Of a stretch of 64,000 nucleotides of DNA, positions 1 to 11,363 are shown piece by piece. A model generated the notes under the pieces. That model had not been told where the DNA came from, made no database searches, and saw only the letters and a program-made list of their open reading frames with translations. The position numbers and the translations under genes are program-made. Position 1 is the first letter of the stretch, and the number at the start of each line of letters is the position of its first letter. The stretch is from Cliona cf. orientalis (Eukaryota > Porifera > Demospongiae > Clionaida > Clionaidae). The stretch is taken from assembly GCA_963930775.1 (NCBI GenBank), contig OZ005694.1, positions 3,658,001-3,722,000 on the forward strand. Direction: 5' to 3'.

Positions 1-252
1 TATCTCAGTTACCATGCGTGCTATAGCCAAGAGATATCACGTGTATATAAATATAAATTATGGAGTCTTGACCCTTGACTTGCCACAGGAAATTATGATG
101 GATTCCAGGGGGAGAGCTGCACTACGAGGAGGCCAGGAAGAGATTCAAGCCACTGGAGAAACTTGGGGAGGAGTACACTAGCTGTGTCATACCAGCCACA
201 CAGCTAGAGATAAATTTAATAGGCAAGGATAGTAGAGAGGTATGATTCCTCG

Positions 253-579
253 TAGTCTCGTGCCCAGCCCCCTTCATGCACGCGTGAGAAAGGGTCTGGT
301 CAAAAGGGTCGCACTTACGCGTCCGGTTGGAATGCAATAATTGGCAATTCAGGTGTGCGTACAATAGAAACTAACCGCCACTTCCGTACCGTGTGCATAG
401 ACCGAGCGCACGCGCGTGCGTACGTACGGATCATGCATAATTACAGTCCACTAATGTCTTGTGACCATGGTTCTGCAACCTGATTGGGCGCAATATACGT
501 ACCTCGAGGACAAGGAAGTGCGACCCTTTTGACCAGACCCTTTCTCGCGCGTGCATGAAGGGGGCTAGGCACGAGACTA
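253..579. mobile_element. Mutator-like MITE, 9-bp TSD
   Basis: Inverted termini TAGTCTCGTGCC at 253 and GGCACGAGACTA ending 579 enclose 327 bp. The inversion continues inward past CAGCCCCCTTCATGCACGCG. Flanking 9-mers are GATTCCTCG (244-252) and GGTTCCTCG (580-588), 8 of 9 identical. No coding capacity. Confidence 0.8.
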
Positions 580-750
580 GGTTCCTCGTATTATAAGCTT
601 TGACAGCTCAGGGTGTATATAGGTTGAAGTCGCAAGGACATTATATTGATAGGAACATCAGTGTTTTTTATTTGTTTTGGGAACAGGGGGCTGAGAATTG
701 GTAGCCATGGTGCACAGGCTATGCCCTCCACAATCTAGGGGGTCTACCCC

Positions 751-965
751 TAGTCTCGTTCCCAGACCCCATTACACACGCGAGGAAAGGGTCTGGGGAT
801 ATTGGAGGCCTTTTCTTGGTCTTGCGCACCATCACGTGATTGTACGTGCTCCAATACAAACCTATGTAAATAATCACATGATTGCTGAGCTTGCAGAACC
901 AAGAATTAGCACCATGCAATGTCCCCAGACCCTTTCCTCCTTTTGGGGAACGTCTCCCGAAGTCT
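751..965. mobile_element. Degenerate Mutator-like MITE
   Basis: Starts TAGTCTCGTTCCCAGACCCC and carries an inverted CCCCAGACCCTTTCCTCC about 150 bp further on. The right terminus has decayed and no TSD is visible. Confidence 0.5.
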
Positions 966-1581
966 CTTGGCGGTGAGGTCAAAGGTCATGCCCTGGGTTT
1001 AATTTGTGCCTTAAATACCTGCAGTTCGTAATCGCGCATTGCAAACTTTTACGTATTGCAATTATTTAACCCCAACTTCCTCATTTAAATTCCAGCTGCC
1101 TGCAGTGAGAGGTGTGGCCTATATACAGGTCCATTTGTCTGTGCATATGCATGTGCATATAAGTGGAAATAATAACAATATTATTATAATGCAGATCAAA
1201 ACTTTCATGCTTTAACAATACTGAGGAGTAACCCTGACTACAATGGGTTCATGTATTAAAACATCATGGCATTGATCTATTTATAATTATTGAATACAGT
1301 CATGCTGATTAGTGTATTATTATAGCAGTACATCGTTACATTGTTGTGAAATTATACATACCTGGTACTTGTTATTTATTATTTATAATGAATAGTAGGA
1401 GTACACATGTTGCAAATAGTGCCTTGCGCAAGCAAAAGAATGAGTGAGCATGCATGAGCTACTCCTCATAGCTGGAGAAGAAAGCGCCTGGGGACGATCA
1501 GAGAAGACAGAGTCTGAGGCAAGGGGACGAGGCTAAGTCTTATCATGACTGGACATCCTCAAATTATTTTTCCAAACTGCT

Positions 1582-1781
1582 TCAGAGTCTCTCTGGTTTA
1601 CTTAGCTTCCTGGCTGCTGCTCTAGCACGAAAGTACATTCTCCAAGTCTCCAAGTCCTCCTGTCTGTCTGTGCCAGCTAGAGTGCAACGTGGCACGCGTT
1701 TCTGAGCCTCGAGTGATCTTTACCAGAAAGAAGAATGATCTTCCAAAAGCGCGATGGATGTAGCTGCCAATCCCTGTCCCA
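1582..1781 (-). CDS. Possible 3' exons of an unrecognised minus-strand gene
   Basis: Two minus-strand segments, 1781-1724 and 1676-1582 (stop TGA), are joined by a 47-nt GT-AG intron in phase 1. They read WDRDWQLHPSRFWKIILLS, then GTDRQEDLETWRMYF and AAARKLSKPERL. Codon use looks protein-like, but the intron is very short, no upstream exon was found and no family is recognised. Another frame across the same stretch stays open for 60 codons, so the frame choice is not secure. Confidence 0.22.
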
Positions 1782-3467
1782 CTATCCGTGATCCACTTAT
1801 GCACTCAGCAATAATAGTATGGATTCAGAGCTCTGGTATAGATTGGTTTCACTGGGGGTGGGGTGGGGGGGGGGGGACTGAGGCCCCCAGCCTTTTTCAG
1901 GCCTTATTTTAATTTTTGCGTGATTTATGGTAAAGGTCGTGACGCTCTATACATTATGAAAATGTTAGAACGTGACATTTCTTAGATCTTGCGTTTTATT
2001 ACGGCAATTAATCAGGTATATACATTTTTCCGCAATTTGACGTTTTGGGACTACTGAAGTTTGCAATTGTATGCATGCAGGGCCGACATACTCTGATTGC
2101 ATGTATAGGTAATATTAGCGAGTACAAACAAATTAAGGTATTACAGATCGATCTCATTGTAACTTTGCCTTCAAATGGATCGAGGAGAAAAGTGTCATAT
2201 ATTTATGATGAAAAAGGCTGGCACCTGCATGTAGGCTTAATTATAAAGCCATTAAAACTGAGTAAGATAACTGCAAAACTTCGTGATATCCCAGTTAAGC
2301 GCTCATGTGGCCCAAAATCGTGAGTTATGTTTGAGTGGCCATGGGTGCTTACCTGGGAAAGTATGGTATAGCAAGTGTGGAATATGCATGCAATCAGACC
2401 GTCCCTGCTTTTTTTCCAATCCCCAGACCCGAGCTCCTGGTGTTTCACATGTATATGCATCAATAAGCTGGCTGCATGGATCCGATGAGGGCTTCCTCTG
2501 GGAGAAGTCGGCACACTATCTAGTGTGATTTATTCTTTGACCTATGTTGGTAGCACTACATTGGGCTTCCAAGTTGTATTGTACTTGCATTTACTACGTT
2601 GGCTTCCCACTCCCACTCTTATTGATACAGCAACCAGCAACCTTACCTCTCTTCCTCTGTTGACAGAGGTCCTTCAAGTTTCATACACAGGTACAGTGTC
2701 GCTGCCCCAGGACAACATTGAAGGTTGAACTTAATAATAATATTATTTATTTTTACACAACATATTAATTATTATTATTATTATGTAGAGTGCACCCAAT
2801 AATGTGGTGACACTTTCCAGTTGCTGTATGCCACATATTTGAAAATTTAGAGCACTGAAAGTTCCTTATAATTTTTGTTTAGAATGTGAAACTTGGGTAT
2901 GTCCATTTTTGGAGAGGGTGCTATATCGAGGTCACAATCACAATGAAGCACTATAGTGCAAAACCCTCGGCGCAAGAGCAATAGCTAGTCTGTATAGCCT
3001 TGAACCCAGTCTGCATATTCCAATTTGCCAAGCAACACTGTAATAGTGTACACAGTGTACAGCTCAAGTTAACAGTTGTAGAGAGTAACCACAAGAATGC
3101 AGTTTTGCATGCAATAGGTAATAGTACCACGTGCATGCCAGATCAGCAGATTTAGTACAAAGTAAAGCCAAGAAGCGTAGCTGATCATGATAGCCTACTG
3201 TGATCTGTGATGAGTCACAAGAACTATCGCTAGAGCTACACACTACTAATCTTGAAATGAAGCCATCGCTATCTCTTTCATCGATCGAGAGCTCGTCAAG
3301 AAGCGAAGAAGGCCATGGTGGTCAGCAAATGTCGCCAGAACTTTTGAACGAAGCGTTTTCAACGAAATCCACACAATTCAGATCTTGAAACTACCACGAA
3401 AAGCCTAATGGTAACTTATTTTCAACGTATAAAACAGGTATGTAGCAGCTAGCGCAGTAACAGACAG

Positions 3468-3499
<32 letters not shown>

Positions 3500-4508
3500 A
3501 CACACACACAGAACGACTACCGTACCCCTCGCGCATGCGCCGAGGGTTAATAATAATGTTATGTGCATTACAACAAAGTGCTCTAGTGAGTGATTATTCA
3601 GGACTATAGACTCTTGCCTATACTGTATAAAGTTTCTGCATTGTGGGAGTCCATATTGAACCTTAACCTGTATTTACTGGTAATACAATTATTTTATGCT
3701 GCGTACATATTATGCAAATTGTGCAGCGGTAGCATAAAATTAATTATCATGCCATGCATGCATACATTGCAATGCATGAAACGTTTAAACGCTAATGAAA
3801 ATCACAAACTTTTCAAGATGCCTTGCGCGCGTTGTTTTGACCGGTTTGCATAAATTCTTCAAGCACATAAAATTATAATTATTATTATATGCATGCTGAT
3901 GTTTTTATTGTGGTACATCAGAGAGTGAATATAACACTCTGCATGTCGTGTGCATGTCGTGTTAATACTTAGAGTGTGCATTAATAGAATCTGATGACGT
4001 TTGCTCTGATCTGCATAGTACTGTGAAATTGCTACCAAACACATAGCCATATAGTGTGATTATTAAAATGCAGGAAAGTTTGGAATGTGCATTTATCCAA
4101 ATCCAAGCTGATATCTATAGGCAATAAAGTGGTGTTGTCACACTATAATATAATGGTCACTACAGTAACTACTGATCAAGTTTCTCTGCTGCCCTCCATA
4201 CCTTAAGCCTTAGCTTACAGCCTAGCACATACCATATGCAGTAAAATGGCATAATAATATATATACCGGTAGAACACGTAACCCATGCATGCACACTGTT
4301 GTAGCTATAGTGTGCTAGCTTTAGAGCATGCACTACATGTACGGTATATGGCCCTTACTTATAATGATCTCAGGTATACTGGTATGCACAATCATATTTA
4401 TAATTACCATGCACAATCAAATAGCATGTGCATTGCGTACAATGGTAATAGGTTCTGACATATCTACAAATTTATATGCGTAATAATAATATAATTATAT
4501 AATACGCC
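1782..4508. other. Gene-poor interval
   Basis: Contains a G-run near 1865, the CA microsatellite and fragments with CTCGCGCATGCGCCGAGG (about 3525-3550) that recall family-B starts. I see no supportable gene; the longest frames lack splice context or family resemblance. Confidence 0.5.
3467..3510 (+). repeat. CA microsatellite
   Basis: ACACAC run with two CAGACA interruptions. Confidence 0.9.
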
Positions 4509-4730
4509 GTGGCTATTGATCCGGCAGTCCGTAATACATTGCCTATGGAGATCGTCGACGCATGCGCAATCACGATTCGCTTGTATATCGTTTTGTGAGC
4601 AGCGAGGCAAGTTCTAGACCCCAACGGTTAGCCTAAACCCATAATTTTACCCTAGAAGAACCCCTAACCCTACCCCAAACCCTAGTCCTACCCGGCTTCA
4701 CTTGCCGTCGACTGCCGGATCAATAGCCAC
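4509..4730. mobile_element. 222-bp MITE with telomere-like interior
   Basis: Termini GTGGCTATTGATCCGGCAG and its perfect inverse bound the element. The interior includes CCCCTAACCCTACCCCAAAC, a degenerate telomere-like run. Confidence 0.7.
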
Positions 4731-5096
4731 TCCGTATATAATATGCTTCAATGAGGCATGCTACAGATTGTGCTTTTTTCAGCCACACCTAATGTTTAGA
4801 GAGCTCTAGTTTTATTCAATCCCAGGTATGTATGCTTGCATGATTTGACAAACCTTACTTCAATTGTGACACTCATGGATCGTATCCCTCAATTAAATAT
4901 TAATCAATCCAGTTTTCTGCAATATTCCTTTTGATTTCTTGTGCTTATGAGTCACTCAGGTGCCTAGATCTCAAGATATGGTGATGTTTGTGCTCATGGT
5001 GACGACACAACGCGTACCTTACCCCTGGTGCATGCACGTGGGGTAACAAATTACATTACTGTACTTTTATAGCAAAAAATAAACTCAACCTCAGCT

Positions 5097-5138
5097 TAGC
5101 AACATTGAAAACGTGGGAGTGGCCTGGGGACGAGGCTA
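5097..5138. mobile_element. 42-bp Mutator-like relic with perfect 9-bp TSD
   Basis: Perfect direct repeats ACCTCAGCT at 5088-5096 and 5139-5147 flank a 42-bp insert that starts TAGCAACATTG and ends in the family terminus GGGGACGAGGCTA. Only the right terminal repeat is recognisable, so internal deletion removed most of the element after insertion. Confidence 0.75.
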
Positions 5139-5505
5139 ACCTCAGCTCCCATGCAATATACCAATCAATTCAACTATAATAGTCTAGCCCTATACGAAAT
5201 CTTGTGCATGTAACATGCATGTTACATGCATATTTCAGGTGATGACATGCACTCACCTTGGCGCATGTTATATGCAGGTTCCATTTGTATCTACATGCAT
5301 GTAGCATGCATGTTTCATGTAACATGCATGGATTTGGGACGTTTTCCATGCATGTTACATGACATGCACGTAACATGCGTAAAACAACTAAGGATTAAAA
5401 CAGGCCACTGAGAAGTTAAAAATCGCTTTCCTCATCTGTGTACACGTACATGTACGCATATAGATCTAGGTGGGATGGGGTCAGCATACGTTTAAACGTC
5501 GAGAG

Positions 5506-5852
5506 CATAGGCGGCGGAAGCAAGCTTAGACTGGGGGGGCAAACATTAACAATTGCGCGCGAATCGCGCGCGAAAATTTTGGGGACACGCCCCCTTAATT
5601 GAAGTTCAAAGGTCACTCGTGTCGATCGGTGGTGCTGCTACTGTCAGAAACAAAGAAATGGTGGAAAATGTGCACTGTGATCGATTCTTGAAGCTATTCT
5701 AGGCAGCTTTTGTAGGTATTTTGGTATATTTGCTGTGAAAAGTAGCTACTTTATGATATCCACTGGCTTGGATTTTGGGGGGGCAATGCCCCCCCATCTC
5801 TGAAAGTGGGGGGGCGAGTGCCCCCCCTGCCCCCCCTGTTCCGCCGCCTATG
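5506..5852. mobile_element. hAT-like non-autonomous element, 5-bp TSD
   Basis: Inverted termini CATAGGCGGCGGA and TCCGCCGCCTATG bound 347 bp, with GAGAG at 5501-5505 and 5853-5857. The right part is a G-rich/C-rich stem (GGGGGGGC and GCCCCCCC). It is nested in the larger 5185-6813 element. Confidence 0.82.
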
Positions 5853-5902
5853 GAGAGATTCAGAACGAATACCTATATGATATACTTAGCACATATACTT
5901 TT

Positions 5903-6545
5903 TACCCCGCGCGCATGCGCAAGGGGGTAAAGTAATCGGTTGTGTCGTCGTCGTCGTTAGCACAAAAATCGCCATATCTCAAGATGTAGGCGTCTAAGCG
6001 ACTCGTAAGCACAACAAATCAATCGAATTCGGCGAAAAACTGGCTTCAGTATGCGTGAAATCGAAGGATACGGTCCATGAGCGTCACAAATAGTGCTTTT
6101 TGTTGGCCACCGTAGCCACGCCTATCGACAGTGCCCAAATGCATATGCATACTTTCTGCTCATGCGCACAACTAAGTGGCCAAGCATATGACAGGTAAAA
6201 GATCGTCGATGTTCTAAATAATGCTCGTGATGTCTATAGTGACTGAAGTCTGGAACCAATCATAATGTAAGACAGCTATACTACTATTGTTACAGGTAGA
6301 AATTCATATCTTCCTAGTCTGGAATAGGGGAGGGGAATATATAATCCGAAGCTATGGTCTGGGCTAGGTCTGGGTGCAGAGAGCACTTTTTCAAGTATCA
6401 CTGGAACCCCCAGTAGGCTAAGCAGTATTAATTTTCTATTTCTCTGAAGTTTACAAAATTATAGCCATCATGGCATGCACCGAAAGTAAATCTATAGATT
6501 GCACAATGTGCGCGCGCGGGGTATGTGCTCTACAGAGCTCTAGTT
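5903..6545 (+). repeat. Dispersed repeat family B, reference copy
   Basis: Starts TACCCCGCGCGCATGCGCAA, continues GTAATCGGTTGTGTCGTCG and AGCACAAAAATCGCCATATC, and ends GTATGTGCTCTACAGAGCTC followed by TAGTT. Other copies or parts: 16872-17240, 21763-22326, 34165-34300, 41001-42912 (with insertions), 47738-48075, 53960-54022, and minus strand 23329-23505. The end hairpin AGAGCTCTGTAGAGC is constant. No coding capacity; class not assigned. Confidence 0.75.
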
Positions 6546-6813
6546 CAATATGCATCAGACATATCATGTCACATGAAATATGCATGCCACTTGCCTGTTA
6601 TATGCCTGTTACTCCTGCTACATGCGCTGTGCATGCTACCCTTATTTTGACATGCATACAACATGCATTTTGCCCCTAGTGTAACATGCATGTTGTCTTG
6701 ACATGCATTACACATGAATATAACATTCATGTTACAGGCATGTTTGGGTCAACATGCATGTAAGTGCTAGTAACATGCATGATACATGCATGAGATTTCG
6801 TATAGGGAGGCTA

Positions 6814-9800
6814 CAAGAATATTAATACTAAGCTTGAACATGAAGCTAGGCTACGTGTATATAGCTCATGCAATAATAAATATGTGCTCTAGAGCCCTGA
6901 TTTCTCAACTTTTTCCCACACAATTATAGTGAGATATGCAGTATCTGTCTTGTTTTTCACACAAAAAATTACATGTAGGTAAATTGTTTAGAATATGTAC
7001 AGTCATAATATACATTAATGCAATCTCTGTTATAGCCATTGAAGACTGCATGACCTCTTTTTGCTAGTACACAGTCTATAAGCACTAGCTATAATATTTA
7101 TATTACACCAAGGGCTTAATTAAGAGTCTATATATCTTGCATGATTACACTTAATCGTACCATGGCTCTCCACCTTTTTCCGAGTGTACGGACACCGGGC
7201 CCATGTTTTGCCATGCATCAGTAAACTAGTGCAACGACTCAACTTTGCCTGCCTTTTAAGTCTTCTGAGTAAATATGCTACGTATATATAGTGATAATTT
7301 TTTCTTTCCTTCGCAGTGACTAGCTTAGCTGTAAATTCATGTTCTTCTAATTCTCATGTTTATTGCAAACTTTATTATACTTTTATGTGCATATATGCCC
7401 GTTTACTTTCATGATTGTTCAGCCACCTGGGCTACTTCTTTTTTTATTTACTCTACGTACACACATAACTATGGGTTGAAGGTATGTTGTGCATGAAAAT
7501 TTTGTGACCATGGATGCCTATATTATATCGCAAACCACGCCATCCTGCATTTTTGCGTAATTGAGGCAATGGAGTCAAGATTTTCTAGATGAAAGAATGA
7601 GCGGTTAGTCGAGTATAGAGTAACTTTGGCAGTTATTGAGTCACATAATTAATGCCTGTGTTGTACATTACTGGGATGAAGAGGGGCTTTGCATGCCCCC
7701 CTTCCTATAATATTATGCAAGTCAGAATCTCTCCTTTTGTATTGCCCCATGATAATGTGAGACACTCCCTCAATGACCAACCAACACCATCTACCCACCG
7801 CACCCCCCCCCCCCCCCCCATGATATGCTTCTAAAAATTCGGCATGAAAATAATAATATTGATTTAGCTTCGCCGAATTTTTAGAGGTTAATATTCAACA
7901 TTCTGTCTGCATGCACATTCCATTCCCGTTTATAGCATATAGCGTGATGACCTTTGCTGAAAATTAGAGACTATTTTCAATCATTCGTTAAAGGGTGCCG
8001 AATAATTAGAAGGGCCGAATTTTTAGAAGAAATAGTGTACATGTATATTGAATATTATAATCATGGACGTTTGTACTAATTTAAAGTATGACATTGTATG
8101 TATATAATCTAAGGAGGGGATATTTAACATACAGAAAATGCAAATCTGCATGCATGGATATAAATTATTACAATGGATATGCATATAAATTAGGTTTTCT
8201 CTCATTGAACAGCTGTCAATTATGAGGTGTGTGCTGCTAAATTTATTTGGCAGCAGCAGGATTGTGCAAACTTTCATAGTTATTATCAGCAGTAACAGGT
8301 GGATTAATTGATATGGGACATGCATGTACCCATAGATACTACAATAATATGGGAGTAAGAAATGTTGGCAAATTTTAATTTGATGGTTGCAAATATAGCA
8401 GACCATCGGACCAACAATGTAAATATGTGCATGCAGTAAGATGATAATGTCATCTCCCATGATGTGAGCATTCAGGGATCCTCATGCACATAGGAAATTA
8501 TCCTCCCCAGTTTAATTACCATGCACACCCTTATCCTTAACTGATATCCACTGTGCATGTGTTACTATCCTTATTGTGGTACAAGTGATAGTCTAACTGT
8601 TCATGGCAGTCAGGAGACATGCTGTGGGTGATTGTAGACCATAATAATTAAAGGTGAAAGTTCAAGCAGGGGGATACTGCATGTACAGGTACATGTACAT
8701 GTATGAAGCACTAGCCTTCTCACTTCCCCTCCCCTCTCTGTGTGCACCCACATGAGATAACCAATAGCTTGGCACCCAATCAAAACCCACAACAAAGGCC
8801 AGATAGAGAAATGATTATGTCTAGATGATTATTATATTTAGAACATCCACTATTTTTAGTAGCATGCATAGCAAGGTAGCACAGAGGGGTGGGGTGCTCG
8901 AATGAAGCAATTAATTGATGGCTGTAGGCCATACATGTAACTATCATATTATTATTAATATCTGCATGTGTATATGTGTGTATGCTGTATAATATCATTC
9001 TTTCTTCCCTTGTACTATTTCACAGTGGAACTCATTACCATATGAAATCACATCATCCCCCTCTCTGTTGTCCTTCTAACGTGATTACTGGTCCCTACTC
9101 ATAATTATTATAGTTAGACACAATTTGCGAGGGTTCTCCTGATCGAGCCCTGAGGTCTTCTAACTCTTGTAGAAGCCGATAAAACAGTGGACGTCTAACA
9201 TGTTTAGATCCTAGCAACAATGCCCAACAGCTTGACATATAAATTGCTGCCTGGCAACATCCCTAACGTACCATATGCAATAAATATTACAAGGTTTCTA
9301 CCGTAACAGAGCTTTACATGTATGACTTAATTTTTACAGAGCTTATATGGTTTTCTGTGAAGGATAGATACTTCAACTTGATCAATCAGATTGCAGTTTA
9401 ATAATGTTGATATACAAGTAGGATCTAAGTTAAGGGTGTATAATTAAAGGGGATTTTATCGGGTAGCTAGTGTTACTGCGCATTACTGCATTGCAGATCA
9501 AGGTTTTCATATGGTGCAGAAATTACATGGATGAAGCATATTTTAATGTAGTAACTTGCATGAAACTTCCGCTATTATATAAACAGTTTAAATTAACCTG
9601 ATATAATACGTTTTAATTATAGTGTCCAAGGGGTAAGTATTTTTCTCAGTGGTTGGTCAAGGAACAGAAGTGCAAGCTTTAATTAAATATTAATAGACTA
9701 ATAGCCTGTATCATACAGTACTTGATCACTTGTAGCTTGCCTGAGGTGAGGGAAAAGATTTAAATAATAATCAAAAGCTTCTTAGGGCTAGGGTGTGGCA

Positions 9801-10205
9801 CTTCCTAGCTTATGGGTGTATTCCCACCTATGAATAATGATTTATGATAAATTGTGGTAGTATATATAGAATTCTCATGGGTGGTACTGCATGCTATCCA
9901 TATGCCATAAAATTTAAAGCTGAGGGCCAAGTTTACAAACTTGGTGGTCCTATATACTGTACATAAAGTAATTAGGAGATATGGAGGTGGCACTGGCAGG
10001 GATTCTATGTATAGTGAGCTGATTCCAACCAGGGAATTGGGGTCTACCAAAATACAAAATGTAAATACATATCCTGGGATTGTTGTGTGCATGCATACAG
10101 ACGGGTGCCATAGATATATTATTCATTGATCTAGGATCAAGAGTATAAAGAATTATTTAATCTAGGATGGAAAAGCTGGGTGGATACAAATGCCTGGCCT
10201 TTCCC
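6814..10205. other. Gene-poor interval
   Basis: Apart from the 7833-8027 MITE and a C-run near 7804, this is AT-rich unique-looking DNA. A segment at 9120-9380 (AACATGTTTAGATCCTAGCA and neighbours) is related to 54150-54310. The 145-codon minus-strand frame at 8023-8460 is low-complexity and not gene-like. Confidence 0.5.
7833..8027. mobile_element. TTCGGC-ended MITE, copy 1
   Basis: Begins TCTAAAAATTCGGCATGAAA and ends GGGCCGAATTTTTAGAAG. A second copy in opposite orientation is at 15906-16096. Confidence 0.7.
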
Positions 10206-10485
10206 TGCAAATCACCTCATACCCAGGCCCTTCAAGAGAAGGAGAAAGCTAGGGCTTGGTGCATGTACAATGCACGCGCATGCGCTCCATGGAGTCTCCA
10301 TAGTGACCGGTTGCATTACTATAGTGGATCATTCATGGATTCTGCATGATATGCAGTTCTATGGATGATAAATGAGAGTATACTATAGTATCCACATTCC
10401 CCCCCCCCCCCCCAACCACCACCCCCACCACGCATGCATGTGCAATCCCCCTTTCTCCTCCTCTTGAAGGGCCTGGATACAGCTA
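10206..10485. mobile_element. Decayed Mutator-like MITE
   Basis: The arms CCAGGCCCTTCAAGAGAAGG and CTCCTCTTGAAGGGCCTGG match the 30547-31255 element internally, including GCACGCGCATGCGCT next to the left arm. Terminal bases are mutated and no TSD was found. A poly(C) tract sits inside. Confidence 0.55.
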
Positions 10486-10863
10486 GGTTATAACATTATC
10501 TACTACCTACCCTAGACAAGGTCACCCCATGCCTTTTATGCCCCACTGGTGGTGCAGACCATGAATTCATACTATGTATTGTCTATAATTATTATTATTT
10601 TAAAAGCTCAACTGTGACCCCGAACGTACCGCACCTTTTGCCTTGGGCGCTTAAAAAATGTAGTTCCGGTGGTTCGGGCCGGCCTATACTGTCATTGGCT
10701 CGTTGTGTGTGTTCGGGTGCAAAAACTGGGCGTGTCTGGGGCGCTGCGCGCAAGCAAGGGTCGTGGGGGTGTCACCACCCCACAGCGTCCACTTTTCTGC
10801 TCTGACGGCGAAAGAAGGTGTGTAATTTGTGCGAGTTCGTGTTTCCCTGAAGAAAGCAACAAA

Positions 10864-11363
10864 ATGTCTAACGACTGGAGCAACGGGTTGTGTTCTTGCT
10901 TCGAGGACTGCTCAACATGTAAGCAGATCATTAATTTTGTATGGCTGGACTATTTGAAGCTGGCTGCACACCGTTGTATAACAATTTTATATTTTGACGT
11001 GTTGAAAAATTTCCAGGCATCATCACCTATTTTTGCCCATGCTACATTTTCGGAAAGAATGCCGAACAGCTGGGTGAAAGTTGTGTCATGTACGCTCTCT
11101 CCCAGTTCGTCCCGCTGCTGAACTTGTGGTGCCGAACTCAGGTTCGTGGCAAGATCCGTGAGCAGAAGGGCATTGAAGGAACTTGCATCAAGGATCTGTT
11201 GATGGTGTGGTGTTGTCCACTTTGCTCTCTTGTCCAGGAAGCAAGGGTAGGTGTCGCTGATATTTTTTAATTGCACTATATAGGGACAATTCTTTTTTAA
11301 TCCACTCTCTTACACACGCAGGAGTTGAAAGCACCTGGATCGCAGAGTATGTCTCGTGAATAA
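10864..11363 (+). CDS. PLAC8-domain protein, array gene 1 (3 exons, 108 aa)
   Basis: Exons are 10864-10918, 11017-11246 and 11322-11363 (stop TAA), joined by GT-AG introns in phase 1 and phase 0. The protein is cysteine-rich. It starts MSNDWSNGLCSCF and has the PLAC8 hallmarks FCPCYIFGKNAE at residues 24-35 and WCCPLCSLVQEARE at 83-96, with RGKIREQKGIE between them. Length (108 residues) and motif order fit the PLAC8/cornifelin/cell-number-regulator family, whose members are small membrane-associated proteins linked to cell size, number or metal transport in other organisms. The role here is unknown. The start is the first ATG in frame with a 55-nt first exon shared by all four paralogues. 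This is the compact copy, about 0.5 kb with two short introns. The upstream 250 bp is visibly richer in G+C than the surroundings and may hold the promoter. Confidence 0.9.

Larger units (their letters stand above)
5185..6813. mobile_element. Composite 1.6-kb element with ACATGCATGT arrays at both ends
   Basis: CCCTATACGAAATCT near 5188 and its inverse AGATTTCGTATAGGG at 6793-6807 face each other. Just inside each end are arrays of ACATGCATGT-like words (5210-5390 and 6550-6795). The middle contains a nested hAT-like element (5506-5852) and a family-B copy. Confidence 0.6.

Noticed and set aside
3525..3550. GCGCATGCGC as an NRF1 promoter site
   Set aside because: The same palindrome is part of family-B repeat starts, so by itself it does not mark a promoter.
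5204..5390. ACATGCATGT cluster as a CRISPR array
   Set aside because: Repeats are irregular in length and spacing, without unique spacers, in an animal-like genome.
8023..8460. Minus-strand 145-codon open frame
   Set aside because: Low-complexity His/Ile/Tyr-rich product from AT-rich DNA, no domain, no splice context; overlaps the end of a MITE.
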